Of a stretch of DNA of 64,000 bases, positions 17,799 through 26,331 are shown piece by piece (position 1 is the stretch's first letter; every line of letters begins with the position of its first letter). Made by a program: the position numbers and the translations under genes. The DNA comes from Streptomyces sp. NRRL F-5126 (GTDB lineage Bacteria; Actinomycetota; Actinomycetes; Streptomycetales; Streptomycetaceae), in NCBI RefSeq assembly GCF_000721265.1, contig NZ_JOFZ01000001.1, forward strand, positions 248,001 through 312,000, written 5' to 3'. The notes under the pieces were generated by a model that was not told the origin of the DNA, ran no database searches, and saw only the letters and a list, made by a program, of their open reading frames with translations.

Positions 17799-18800
17799 TC
17801 ACGTGTCGAGGAGCTCGGGGACGAACAGCTCCTCGCAGGTCAGGCGCCGGGCCGACAGCCCTTGCTCGAAGTGGTACCTGAGGAAGGTGTCGAGCGTGGT
17901 GCGGTTCGCGGCCAGTCCGTAGGGCCACCAGTCGGCCGGGAACAGGTCGGTGTCGCGCTCGAACAGGGCGTTCGCCCACGGGAGCATGGTGCCGACCTGG
18001 TAGATCTTGCGGCCCCTGCGGTACCGGTCCATGCCGGCGTTCTTGGCGGCGAGGTACCCGTCGTAGACGGCCCGGGCCAGACCCGGGCGTTCCGCGACCA
18101 GTGCCCTGGGCAGCACGACGGTGTGCATGATCGGGAAGATTCCGGTGCGGCGGTAGTAGTCGCGCTCGACCGACTCGTAGTCGGGGAACAACCGGGCGAC
18201 GTCGGGGGATCCGTCCATCACACACCGCGGGACGTTGGACGAGACGAGTGCGTCGATCTCGCCGGACTCGAGCATCTCGCTGAGAGAGCGCCCGGGAGGA
18301 GCGTGCTCCACGTGGACGTCCGCCGGATGGCGTTGGGGCACGAAGTCGAAGGGCGCCATCGGACGGTCAAGGCCTCCGATCACCCAGCGGCACTGACTCG
18401 GGGTGACGCCGTGGTCGTCGGACAGGATGCCTTTGACCCAGATCCCCGAGTCCTGCCCGTACATGCCGAATTCGCCGACGGTCTTGCCCGCGAGGTCCTC
18501 GGGGCGGGTGATTCCGCTTGCCGTGTTGACGAAGACGCAGGAGTGCCGGAAGACGCGTGCGGGAAACGCGGGTATCGCGACGAACGGCGGTTCGTCCGCG
18601 TCCAGCATCCGCGCGTGGACGGTCAGGCCCAGCTCCGAGACGTCGAACTCCCGGCCGATGACCGTGCGGCGGAAGATGTCGGACGCAAGGTCGGCCGTGG
18701 CGACCGTCGCCTGGACCCCGTCGAAGGTGACGCTTCCGTCGACAAGCGCCTCCGTGGTGTCGTAGGGCATGGTGCCCACGCGCAGTGTCGGATCGCTCAT
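17799..18800 (-). CDS. 4,5-dihydroxyphthalate decarboxylase-like / periplasmic-binding-fold protein (copy B)
   Basis: This 333-residue protein has no signal peptide. It resembles the dihydroxyphthalate decarboxylase family, which uses a type-2 periplasmic-binding fold as an enzyme. Motifs include PEDLAGKTVGEFGMYGQDSG, LFPDYESVERDYYRRTGIFP and DWWPYGLAANRTTLDTFLRY. It is a tandem paralogue of the next gene, 27 bp apart. Such proteins decarboxylate aromatic diacids, but the exact substrate here cannot be inferred. Confidence 0.75.
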   Translation of the reverse strand: MSDPTLRVGTMPYDTTEALVDGSVTFDGVQATVATADLASDIFRRTVIGREFDVSELGLTVHARMLDADEPPFVAIPAFPARVFRHSCVFVNTASGITRPEDLAGKTVGEFGMYGQDSGIWVKGILSDDHGVTPSQCRWVIGGLDRPMAPFDFVPQRHPADVHVEHAPPGRSLSEMLESGEIDALVSSNVPRCVMDGSPDVARLFPDYESVERDYYRRTGIFPIMHTVVLPRALVAERPGLARAVYDGYLAAKNAGMDRYRRGRKIYQVGTMLPWANALFERDTDLFPADWWPYGLAANRTTLDTFLRYHFEQGLSARRLTCEELFVPELLDT

Positions 18801-18827
18801 GGCGTGCTCCTTTCCCGCACGGCGGGT

Positions 18828-19826
18828 TCAGGTGTCGAGGAGGCCGGGGACGAAGATGTCCTCGGAGGTGGGCAGTCGCTTGGAGAGGCCCTGCTCGTAG
18901 TGGTAGCGCAGGAAGGTGTCGACGGCCTTGCGGTTGGCGTCGAGGCCGTAGGGCCACCAGTCCTCGCCCAGCAGCGCGCGGTTCTTGGCGAACAGCTCGC
19001 TGAACCACGGGGTGATCACGGACATGTGCTGCTTGAGCGCATTGTCGCGGTACCGCTCCTGCACGATGCCCTTGGCCTCTTCGAACGCCCGGTAGACCGA
19101 CCGCACGAGGCCGGGCACCTCGGCCAGTTCCCGGCGGATCGCCACGACGTGCATCATCGGGAAGATGCCGGTGCGGCGGTAGTAGTCGCGCTCGACCGAC
19201 TCGTAGTCGGGGAACAGGCGCCGGATCTTCTTGGTCGAGCCGTCGGCGAGGGCCTGCGGAACGTCGATCGACAGCAGGGCGTCGATCTCGCCCGCTTCGA
19301 GCATCGCGGCCAGCGTCCGATCGCCCTCGGCGCGGCGGACGTCCACGCCGTCCGGTACGGGCTGCGGGATCCAGTCGAAGGCGGGGATCGGGTGGTTGGT
19401 GCCGCCGATCACCCAGCGCATCCGGTCAGGTGTGACGCCGTACTCGTCGGCCAGAACGCCCTTCATCCAGACACCGGGGTCGTGCCCCCACATGCCGAAC
19501 TCCCCGACGGTCCTGCCCGCGAGGTCCTCCGGTTTCTCGATCCCGCTGTCGGCGTTCACGAACAGCGCGGAGTGGCGGAAGTTGCGGTTGGGGAAGATCG
19601 GCAGGGCCAGGAAGGGCGAATCGTCCAGGTCGAACATGCGCAGGAAGTAGGTCAGCCCGAACTCGGCGACGTCCAGTCGACCGGTGGCCATGCGGTGGAA
19701 CACGTCGGAGACCAGCGGCGAGGTGTCCAGGGTGGCGTCGACTCCGTCGATCGCGACCCGCCCGTCGAACAGCGGCTCGGTGTGCTCGTAGCGGTACATG
19801 CCCACCCTGAGCTTCAGATCGGTCAT
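18828..19826 (-). CDS. 4,5-dihydroxyphthalate decarboxylase-like / periplasmic-binding-fold protein (copy A)
   Basis: This 332-residue paralogue of the 17799 gene shares PEDLAGRTVGEFGMWGHDPG, LFPDYESVERDYYRRTGIFP and DWWPYGLDANRKAVDTFLRY. I chose the ATG at 19826 because CGGAG lies just upstream; an upstream in-frame start adds only basic residues. It is the first gene of a two-gene operon divergent from a TetR gene and is probably repressed by that protein. The two copies may act as a heteromer or on different substrates. Confidence 0.77.
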   Translation of the reverse strand: MTDLKLRVGMYRYEHTEPLFDGRVAIDGVDATLDTSPLVSDVFHRMATGRLDVAEFGLTYFLRMFDLDDSPFLALPIFPNRNFRHSALFVNADSGIEKPEDLAGRTVGEFGMWGHDPGVWMKGVLADEYGVTPDRMRWVIGGTNHPIPAFDWIPQPVPDGVDVRRAEGDRTLAAMLEAGEIDALLSIDVPQALADGSTKKIRRLFPDYESVERDYYRRTGIFPMMHVVAIRRELAEVPGLVRSVYRAFEEAKGIVQERYRDNALKQHMSVITPWFSELFAKNRALLGEDWWPYGLDANRKAVDTFLRYHYEQGLSKRLPTSEDIFVPGLLDT

Positions 19827-19911
19827 TGCGGGACTCCGTTCCCCTCGCGACTGCTTCCGTGAACGACCTTTCACGTTTAGAATGACGTCAGGAGCACGCA
19901 GTTGTCAAGGC

Positions 19912-19927
19912 GAATGATCGTTCATTC
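19912..19927. promoter_or_regulatory. Probable TetR operator
   Basis: A 16-bp palindrome GAATGA-TCGT-TCATTC lies directly before the tetR start and in the divergent promoter region. Its size and position fit a TetR-family operator controlling both directions. Confidence 0.65.
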
Positions 19928-19942
19928 ATAGAAGGAGTCCCC

Positions 19943-20584
19943 GTGCCACGCATCACCGCCGAACGACGCGCGGCGAACAGGTCGGCGATCGTCGCGGCAG
20001 CCCGTCGCTGCTTCTCGCGCGACGGCTTCCACCAGACCTCGATGCCCGATATCGCGACCGAGGCGGGCGTCTCGGTCGGCGCCCCCTACCGCTACTTCGC
20101 CGGCAAGGAGGAGATCATCGTCGAGATCGCGGGGGACGCGTTCCGCGTGATGTTCGATCCCGTCGAGCGCCTCGTCGACGCGACCGGCGATGTGACGGTC
20201 GCCGACCTGGTCGCGGCGGCGGTCGAGCCGGTGAGCGGTGACGTCGCCGTCGACGGGACGGGCCACGACGTGCCCGTCGACGAACTCCTGCGCTGCGCTG
20301 TCCAGGCGTGGGGCGAACTGCTGCGCAACGAAGGGCTGCGGCAGCAGGCCGCATCGGGCTTCGAGCACGTACGCGGGCGCATCGCGGACGCACTGCGGGG
20401 CGGGCAGCGGGCGGGGACCGTCCCGGCGGAGTTGGACCCCGAACGCGGGGCACGGGTGGTGGTGGCCCTGCTGCACGGTTTCGTCCTGCAGCACGCGGCG
20501 TTCGGCCTCGACGACACGGCCGGCTTCACACACGACGTCCGCGCGGTGCTCAGCGACACGGGGCTCCTGCGCGGCAGTCCATGA
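19943..20584 (+). CDS. TetR-family transcriptional regulator
   Basis: This 213-residue regulator starts with GTG after GAAGGAG. The HTH is VSVGAPYRYFAGKEEI, preceded by ARRCFSRDGFHQTSMPDIA. The C-terminal ligand-binding domain is helical. It is divergent from the two decarboxylase-like genes and likely senses their substrate or product. Confidence 0.93.
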   Translation: MPRITAERRAANRSAIVAAARRCFSRDGFHQTSMPDIATEAGVSVGAPYRYFAGKEEIIVEIAGDAFRVMFDPVERLVDATGDVTVADLVAAAVEPVSGDVAVDGTGHDVPVDELLRCAVQAWGELLRNEGLRQQAASGFEHVRGRIADALRGGQRAGTVPAELDPERGARVVVALLHGFVLQHAAFGLDDTAGFTHDVRAVLSDTGLLRGSP

Positions 20585-20595
20585 AACGCCGAAAC

Positions 20596-20622
20596 CCCGT
20601 CCGATCAACCAGATCGGACGGG
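20596..20622. terminator. Hairpin terminator between tetR and tRNA-Ala
   Basis: A perfect 11-bp stem (CCCGTCCGATC / GATCGGACGGG) with a 5-nt loop sits between the convergent tetR and tRNA genes and can serve both. Confidence 0.75.
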
Positions 20623-20634
20623 ATCTCATGTCTG

Positions 20635-20708
20635 TGGACCTGAGGGGATTCGAACCCCTGACCCCCTCGATGCGAACGAGGTGCGCTACCGGACTGCGCC
20701 ACAGGCCC
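20635..20708 (-). tRNA. tRNA-Ala (anticodon CGC)
   Basis: This 74-nt cloverleaf is read on the minus strand. The acceptor is GGGCCTG pairing with CAGGTCC (one G-T), and the anticodon arm is CCTCG-TTCGCAT-CGAGG with anticodon CGC. The T-arm loop is TTCGAAT within a CCCCT-type stem, and the discriminator is A. CCA is not encoded. Confidence 0.93.
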
Positions 20709-20792
20709 TTGCGACGAGTGAGACTCTAGCATCCCCGTCCGGGTGCCCGGAAATCCGTTGTCCGCTGGTCACCGGGCGGTCGTCGGGTGCGG

Positions 20793-21989
20793 TCACTCGT
20801 TGGCCGCGCGGGGGCGGTCCGCCTCGTCGTACTGGTCGAACAGGGGGGTCCTGCCGCGATCGCGGGCCGCGCGGCGCGGCGGTGCGGGCTGCGGTGCCTG
20901 CTGTGCGGGCGGGGGCGTGGGGTCGGCCGTGGAGGAGCGGGCCGCGCTCCACGTCTCCGGGTCGCTCACGTCCACGCCGCTGGTGGCGCGCGGCGCGACG
21001 GGGGCCGTGACGTACGTCGGGAGGGGCACGGGGACGGGCTCCCAGCTGTCGCCGCGGCCGGGGCGGCGCTCACGCTGCTGGTCGAGCCACTCCGCGTGGT
21101 CCGTCTGCTCGACGAGCGCGCGGCGCCCCGCCTCGTGCGGCGAGACCCTCGGCGCGGGCTGCGGTGCGGGCAGGCCGTCGGCTCCGTCGCCGCCGGCCGT
21201 GGCCGGGCGGCGGCCGCCGCGCGTCTCGCGCAGCCGCAGCGCGGCCTCCTCGGCCCTGCGGCGGTCCATCGTGAAAGCGAAGCGCCGGCGTTCCTTCACC
21301 CGCAGATGCGCGATGTAGACGCTGAGCAGCACCGCCGGTACGGCGGGCGCCCACAGCAGGCGGAGACCGCCGACGGCTGCGGCGACCGCGCCCGCCGTGA
21401 AGGCGAGGAAGAGCAGCACCGTCGTACGGCGGCGGCGCGCCAGGACCTTGGAGCGGCGCGCGCGCGTGGCGCGGTCGGGCTCGGCGGGGCGGCGGCGCGC
21501 GGCGGACGCGGAGGGCGCGGCAGGCGCGGGCCTTCGCCGGGGGGTGGAGCCGTCGTCGCGGGCCGAACGGTCGTCGCGGGCGGGTGCGTGGGCGTGGCGC
21601 GACGGCGGCGCCTCGTCCTGGCGCACCTCGATGCGTGCCTCCGTCAGCGCGGGGGGCGCGGAGTAGCCGCGCACGTCGACCGAGCTGATGGACTCCTGCC
21701 GGGCGCCGGGACCCTCCGGGTCGTCGAGGCCGTCGCGCTCCGCCGCCGGTGCGTCGTGTCCGGCGGGCACGACGGAGGGGGCCTGCGCCTGCTCGCCGGT
21801 GCGTTCCCGCAGGTCCTTCGCGTAGCGACGCTCCATGGCCGCCCGTCCGGACAGCAGCCGGATGGCGGTGCTGAAGCGTTCCGTGGGACGGGCCTCGTTG
21901 AGCTCGTCCTGCCTGCGGAGCCACATCGGGACCAAATAGGCGGCCCAGGCCCCGACGATGACTGCGTAGATGAGGCCGCTGCTGCTCAC
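20793..21989 (-). CDS. sepX: GlpR/SepX-type membrane divisome protein
   Basis: This 398-residue protein starts MSSSGLIYAVIVGAWAAYLV, a single N-terminal membrane helix, then PMWLRRQDELNEARPTERFS. A second hydrophobic hairpin (LRLLWAPAVPAVLLSVYIAH) sits near residues 235-265. The rest is disordered and rich in Pro/Arg/Ala. In Actinobacteria the gephyrin-like MoeA homologue Glp has a membrane receptor, GlpR, encoded near it with rimJ; the Streptomyces counterpart has been described as the septal protein SepX. The same neighbourhood (rimJ, moeA-like) is seen here. The name rests on context plus the N-terminal pattern. Confidence 0.72.
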   Translation of the reverse strand: MSSSGLIYAVIVGAWAAYLVPMWLRRQDELNEARPTERFSTAIRLLSGRAAMERRYAKDLRERTGEQAQAPSVVPAGHDAPAAERDGLDDPEGPGARQESISSVDVRGYSAPPALTEARIEVRQDEAPPSRHAHAPARDDRSARDDGSTPRRRPAPAAPSASAARRRPAEPDRATRARRSKVLARRRRTTVLLFLAFTAGAVAAAVGGLRLLWAPAVPAVLLSVYIAHLRVKERRRFAFTMDRRRAEEAALRLRETRGGRRPATAGGDGADGLPAPQPAPRVSPHEAGRRALVEQTDHAEWLDQQRERRPGRGDSWEPVPVPLPTYVTAPVAPRATSGVDVSDPETWSAARSSTADPTPPPAQQAPQPAPPRRAARDRGRTPLFDQYDEADRPRAANE

Positions 21990-22135
21990 GCTTCACACCG
22001 TAGAGGGATTCGCGGGACCCCATCAGCCAATTCATGCGGTGTGTCGCACGATCTGCCTGATATCACTGAACTTTTTTGTGATTTCCCGATCGACTGATGG
22101 CCGGACTGACGTCAGGCGACGTCGATGCCCTGCTC

Positions 22136-22216
22136 AATATCGAACGTTTATTTTATTAGATGGTCGGAGGCGACGGAGGGCTAATCGGCTCGCAATATTC
22201 GAACATATTTCGAACA
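22136..22216. promoter_or_regulatory. AT-rich upstream region of sepX with TTCGAA repeats
   Basis: The 261-bp gap between rimJ and sepX contains an AT-rich island. It has ATATCGAACG at 22137 and two TTCGAA hexamers at 22199 and 22210, spaced 11 bp apart (one helical turn) and both within ATAT(T)TCGAACA. This looks like a regulator-binding site plus promoter for sepX. Confidence 0.45.
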
Positions 22217-22250
22217 AAGGGATGGCGGCCGGACAGGTGCCTGGGCCGGC

Positions 22251-22877
22251 TCATTCCCCCGGCGTCCTCCTGCGTTGCGCCTGGCGCCAGCGTCGCACCA
22301 GCCCCTCGGGGACTTCCTCCGCGGTCACCGCGAAGACGAGATGGTCGCGCCACGCACCGTCGATGTGGAGGTAGCGCGGCCGCGTCCCCTCCTCGCGGAA
22401 GCCGAGCTTCTCGACGACCCTCCGGCTCGGCCCGTTCTCCGGCCGGATGCAGACTTCGAGACGGTGCAGCCCGAGCGCCTGGAAGCAGTGGTCGATCGCC
22501 AGCGCGACCGCCATCGGCATCACACCCCGGCCGGCGACCTCACGGTCGATCCAGTAGCCGACATGGCCCGAGCACATCGAGCCCCACGTGATGCCCGCGA
22601 CGGTCAGCTGACCGACGAGCCGCCCCTGGTACTCGATCACGAACGGCAGCATCCGGCCCGCGTGCGCCTCCTTCCTGAGGTGGCGCACCATCTGACGGTA
22701 CGTCGGCCGCTGCGCGGGCGGTGCGCCGGGCGACGAGGGCGGGATCGTCGCCTCCCAGGGACGCAGCCAGTCCCTGTTGCGGCGGTTCACCTCACGCCAG
22801 CCGCGCTGGTCGCGCAGCCTTATCGGGCGGAGGACGACGTCGCCGTCCACCAGGACCACCGGCCAGGCGGGGTTCAT
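22251..22877 (-). CDS. rimJ: RimJ/RimL-type GNAT N-acetyltransferase
   Basis: This 208-residue GNAT protein starts MNPAWPVVLVDGDVVLRPIR and shows the acetyl-CoA loop region (VGYWIDREVAGRGVMPMAVA) and ENGPSRRVVEKLGFREEGTR. RimJ-like enzymes acetylate the N-terminal amino group of ribosomal or other proteins. It overlaps mogA by 4 bp and lies between mogA and sepX, the order known for actinobacterial glp-rimJ-glpR loci. Confidence 0.88.
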   Translation of the reverse strand: MNPAWPVVLVDGDVVLRPIRLRDQRGWREVNRRNRDWLRPWEATIPPSSPGAPPAQRPTYRQMVRHLRKEAHAGRMLPFVIEYQGRLVGQLTVAGITWGSMCSGHVGYWIDREVAGRGVMPMAVALAIDHCFQALGLHRLEVCIRPENGPSRRVVEKLGFREEGTRPRYLHIDGAWRDHLVFAVTAEEVPEGLVRRWRQAQRRRTPGE

Positions 22878-23398
22878 CCGCCGGTACGGGGGTGATCGGC
22901 GCCGCGGAGCTGGTCCACCGCGTGCGACAGCAACTCACCGAGTACGGCGAGACCGTCGCGCACCCCGCCCGTCGAGCCCGGCAGGTTGACGATCAGGGTG
23001 CGGCCCGCCACGCCGGCGAGGCCGCGCGAGAGCGCCGCCGTCGGCACCTTGGCGACACCGCGCGCGCGGATGGCCTCCGCGATGCCCGGCACCTCGTGGT
23101 CCAGTACCCGCCGGGTGGCCTCCGGCGTGCGGTCCGTCGGCGAGATGCCCGTGCCGCCGGTGGTGACGACGACGTCGTAACCGGCGGCGACCGCGTCCCG
23201 CAGCTCGCGCTCGACGGGGTCTCCGTCCGGCACCACGCGCGGGCCGTCGACGGCGAAGCCGAGGCCCGTGAGGGCGGTGACGATCAGCGGGCCGCCGGTG
23301 TCCTCGTAGACGCCCGCTGCCGCCCGGTTGGAGGCCGTGACCACGGCCGCCCGGTAGCCCTCGGCCCGCTGGGCGGGCGTCGTCGTCCCTGCGCTCAC
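22874..23398 (-). CDS. mogA: MogA/MoaB-type molybdopterin adenylyltransferase
   Basis: This 174-residue protein starts with GTG at 23398 (GTGA overlap with moaC). It has the MoCF signature VVTTGGTGISPTDRTPEAT and the second substrate motif LPGSTGGVRDGL. It adenylates molybdopterin before molybdate insertion. It overlaps rimJ by 4 bp. Confidence 0.92.
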   Translation of the reverse strand: MSAGTTTPAQRAEGYRAAVVTASNRAAAGVYEDTGGPLIVTALTGLGFAVDGPRVVPDGDPVERELRDAVAAGYDVVVTTGGTGISPTDRTPEATRRVLDHEVPGIAEAIRARGVAKVPTAALSRGLAGVAGRTLIVNLPGSTGGVRDGLAVLGELLSHAVDQLRGADHPRTGG

Positions 23399-24000
23399 GC
23401 GGCGCCTCCGGCGTCCGGCGCGGTCGCGGGGCGCGCGCTCGCGGGGTTCCCGGGGGTGCTGCCGCGCGACCACGTGCCCGATTTGCCGCCGCTCTTCTCC
23501 TCGACCCGCACGTCCGTGATCACGGCCCCCTTGTCGACGGCCTTGACCATGTCGACCACGGTGAGCGCGGCGACCGACACCGCCGTCAGCGCCTCCATCT
23601 CGACGCCCGTGCGGTCCGTGGTCTTCACGGTGGCCGCGATCTCCACGGCGTCGTCCGCGACGGTCAGGTCGACCTTGACGCCCGAGACCGCGAGCGGGTG
23701 GCACAGGGGAACGAGGTCCGGCGTGCGCTTGGCGCCCATGATGCCCGCGATCCGGGCGACGGCGAGGGCGTCGCCCTTCGGCACTCCCCCGCCGCGCAGC
23801 AGGGCGACGACGTCCGGCGAGACGAGCACCCTGCCCGAGGCACGCGCGATGCGCGCGGTGACGTCCTTCGCCGACACGTCCACCATGCGGGCCGCGCCCG
23901 TCTCGTCGACGTGCGTCAGGACGCCCCCTGGCGGGGCGGTGTGCCGGGGGCCTTCGGGTCCCTGGCGTCCGGGGCTGTCCCCCGGCGGAATCGCGGTCAT
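23395..24000 (-). CDS. moaC: Cyclic pyranopterin monophosphate synthase MoaC
   Basis: This 201-residue MoaC converts the MoaA product to cyclic pyranopterin monophosphate. Signatures are PLCHPLAVSGVKVDL and EMEALTAVSVAALTVVDMVK, followed by KAVDKGAVITDVRVEEKSGG. The ATG at 24000 is preceded by GGGAG. The N-terminal 38 residues and the C-terminal 25 residues are flexible extensions beyond the usual roughly 160 residues. Confidence 0.94.
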   Translation of the reverse strand: MTAIPPGDSPGRQGPEGPRHTAPPGGVLTHVDETGAARMVDVSAKDVTARIARASGRVLVSPDVVALLRGGGVPKGDALAVARIAGIMGAKRTPDLVPLCHPLAVSGVKVDLTVADDAVEIAATVKTTDRTGVEMEALTAVSVAALTVVDMVKAVDKGAVITDVRVEEKSGGKSGTWSRGSTPGNPASARPATAPDAGGAA

Positions 24001-24154
24001 ACGGTGTGACGCTCCCGGTCCTGGCCCGTGCCGCAGGCCCTCCGTAGGCCTGTGTGGGCAGCCAACGGTACCGCCACGGCACGCCCGCCGCCGGGCTAGG
24101 AGCCCCCTGGCGTGGGCGGACGCCCCGCCCACGGCCCATATGTCCGCCTCTGCG

Positions 24155-25498
24155 TCAGCCCAGCAGCACCACGTCGAGTTCCGTGCCGGGCTGCACCGTC
24201 ACCGTGTCCTCGTCCACGACGACCAGGCAGTCCGCATGCGCGAGCGCGGCCACGAGGTGTGACCCGGCACCCCCCACGGGCGCGGCCTCGCCCGCCTTTG
24301 CGTCGTACTTGGCCCGCAGGAACTGGCGGCGCCCCCTGGGCGACGACAGCGGCTCGTCGTAGGCCAGCTTCGCGCGCACCACCGGGCGGTGGACCTCGGG
24401 CACGCCCATCATCGCGCGGATCGCGGGCCGCACGAACAGCTCGAAGGAGACGTACGAGGAGACCGGGTTGCCGGGCAGCGCCAGCAGAGGCGTGTGCTCG
24501 ACGCCGATCGAGCCGAACCCCTGCGGCTTGCCCGGCTGCATCGCCAGCTTGCGGAAGTCGATCCCGCTGCCCGGCTCGTCCTCGTCGCCCACGGAGGACA
24601 GCGCTTCCTTGACGACGTCGTAGGCACCGACGCTGACACCGCCCGTGGTCACCAGGAGGTCCGCGCGCACCAACTGGTCCTCGATCGTGGAGCGGAGCGT
24701 GTCCGCGTCATCGGCCACGGCGCCGACCCGGTACGCGAGCGCGCCCGCGTCACGCGCGGCGGCCGCGAGGGCGAAGCTGTTCGAGTCGTGGATCTGTCCG
24801 TGCGCCAACTGCTCACCGGGCTGGACCAGTTCACTGCCGGTGGACAGCACGACGACGCGGGGACGGGGGCGCACCCGGACCGTGCCACGCCCGACGGCCG
24901 CCAGCAGGCCGATCTGCGGCGGGCCGAGCACCGTGCCGGCCTCCAGCGCCAGCTCTCCCGCCTGTACGGCGCTGCCCGCCGCCCGCACGTGCGCGCGCGC
25001 CTCGGCCGAGCGGTAGACGCGCACCTCGCCCGAGTCGCCGCCCGGTGCCGTGCCTGCGGGGAGCATGGAGACGACGGCGCCGCCGCCCGCGCCGCCGTCG
25101 GTCCACTCCACGGGGACGACCGCCTCGGCGCCGGGCGGCAGCGGGGCACCCGTCATGATCCTCGCGGCCTGCCCCGGACCGACCTCGGGCAACTCGGCGC
25201 TGCCCGCGGCGACATCGCCGACGACGGTCAGCACGGCGGGGAACTCCTCCGTGGCACCGCTGAGATCGGCCACGCGCACCGCGTACCCGTCCATGGAGCT
25301 GTTGTCGAACGGCGGTAGGGACGCCTGTACGACGACGTCCTCCACGAGGACGCAGCCCTGCGCGTCGGCCAGGGGAAGGTCGATGGGGGCGAGTGGGCGG
25401 ATCGCGGCCAGGATGTCGGCCGCATGTTCCTCGACCGTCCACAACTGCTCGCTCCGGCCTGCCGGTGCCGACTCTGCCGTGCTGCTCAAGGTGGCCAC
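24155..25498 (-). CDS. MoeA/gephyrin-like protein (molybdopterin molybdenumtransferase or Glp)
   Basis: This 447-residue protein has all MoeA domains. It shows FDNSSMDGYAVRVADL (substrate loop), the MoCF domain with VTTGGVSVGAYDVVKEAL, PGNPVSSYVSFELFVRP and a C-terminal beta-barrel domain. Actinobacteria often have several MoeA paralogues, and the one encoded by rimJ and glpR is the cell-division factor Glp, which binds FtsZ. The neighbourhood here suggests this is the Glp-type paralogue, which may or may not retain Mo insertion activity. Confidence 0.88.
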   Translation of the reverse strand: MATLSSTAESAPAGRSEQLWTVEEHAADILAAIRPLAPIDLPLADAQGCVLVEDVVVQASLPPFDNSSMDGYAVRVADLSGATEEFPAVLTVVGDVAAGSAELPEVGPGQAARIMTGAPLPPGAEAVVPVEWTDGGAGGGAVVSMLPAGTAPGGDSGEVRVYRSAEARAHVRAAGSAVQAGELALEAGTVLGPPQIGLLAAVGRGTVRVRPRPRVVVLSTGSELVQPGEQLAHGQIHDSNSFALAAAARDAGALAYRVGAVADDADTLRSTIEDQLVRADLLVTTGGVSVGAYDVVKEALSSVGDEDEPGSGIDFRKLAMQPGKPQGFGSIGVEHTPLLALPGNPVSSYVSFELFVRPAIRAMMGVPEVHRPVVRAKLAYDEPLSSPRGRRQFLRAKYDAKAGEAAPVGGAGSHLVAALAHADCLVVVDEDTVTVQPGTELDVVLLG

Positions 25499-25655
25499 AT
25501 CTCCTCGCTGACATCTGACGTACCTGCGGAGCAGGGTCCGGCTTCCCGGGCCCTGCTTTCACGTTCGCATGCGAGTCTGACAATGGCACGGAGGAAGCCG
25601 TCGCGCGGCCTGCGCCGTGGGACTTCGCACGAGGACACGAGGGGTTTTGCACGCG

Positions 25656-26312
25656 ATGCGCGACGCGGAGGACCACGGGCCCACCGGAACCGGCGGGACG
25701 GGCGGGACGGGCGGCGAGGACAAGGCCGCACTGCGGCGCGAACTGCTCGACGCACGCGCCCTCATGCCGGCCGGCGAGAGAGCCGCCGCCGCGTCCGCGC
25801 TCGCCGTGCGCGCCCTTGACCTGCCGGAGCTGGCCTCCGCGCGGACGGTCGCCGCTTATGTCTCGGTGGGGCGCGAGCCGGGCACGCGCGCGCTCCTTGA
25901 CGCGCTTCGCGCCCGGGGCGTGCGCGTGCTGCTGCCCGTCCTGATGCACGACAACGACCTCGACTGGGCAGCGTACGAGGGGGCGGAGGGGCTGGCGCGG
26001 GCGGCGCGGGGCCTGCTCGAACCGGTGGGCGACCGGCTCGGCGGCGACGCCGTGCTCGGCGCGCAGGTGGTGCTCGTCCCCGGCCTCGCCGTGGACGGCC
26101 GCGGGATGCGGCTGGGGCGCGGCGGCGGTTCGTACGACCGCGTGCTGGCGCGGCTCGCACGCGCGGGCGCGCGACCGGCGCTCGCGGTGCTGCTGTACGA
26201 GGGCGAGGTGATCGAGCGCGTCCCGGCGGAACGGCACGACCGCCCCGTCGACGCGGCGGTGACGCCCGCAGGCGTGCGCCGCTTCGCCGGGGCGGCGGGC
26301 CAGGAGCCGTAG
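25656..26312 (+). CDS. 5-formyltetrahydrofolate cyclo-ligase
   Basis: This 218-residue enzyme shows KAALRRELLDARALMP at the N-terminus and the ATP/folate-binding signature RLGRGGGSYDRVLARL. It converts 5-formyl-THF to 5,10-methenyl-THF with ATP. I chose the ATG at 25656; an upstream GTG at 25617 is possible. Divergent from moeA/glp and convergent with the acylase gene, it belongs to the conserved Streptomyces galU/moeA neighbourhood, although no galU gene is seen here. Confidence 0.9.
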   Translation: MRDAEDHGPTGTGGTGGTGGEDKAALRRELLDARALMPAGERAAAASALAVRALDLPELASARTVAAYVSVGREPGTRALLDALRARGVRVLLPVLMHDNDLDWAAYEGAEGLARAARGLLEPVGDRLGGDAVLGAQVVLVPGLAVDGRGMRLGRGGGSYDRVLARLARAGARPALAVLLYEGEVIERVPAERHDRPVDAAVTPAGVRRFAGAAGQEP

Positions 26313-26331
26313 GCGGTTTCGCGGACGGCGC

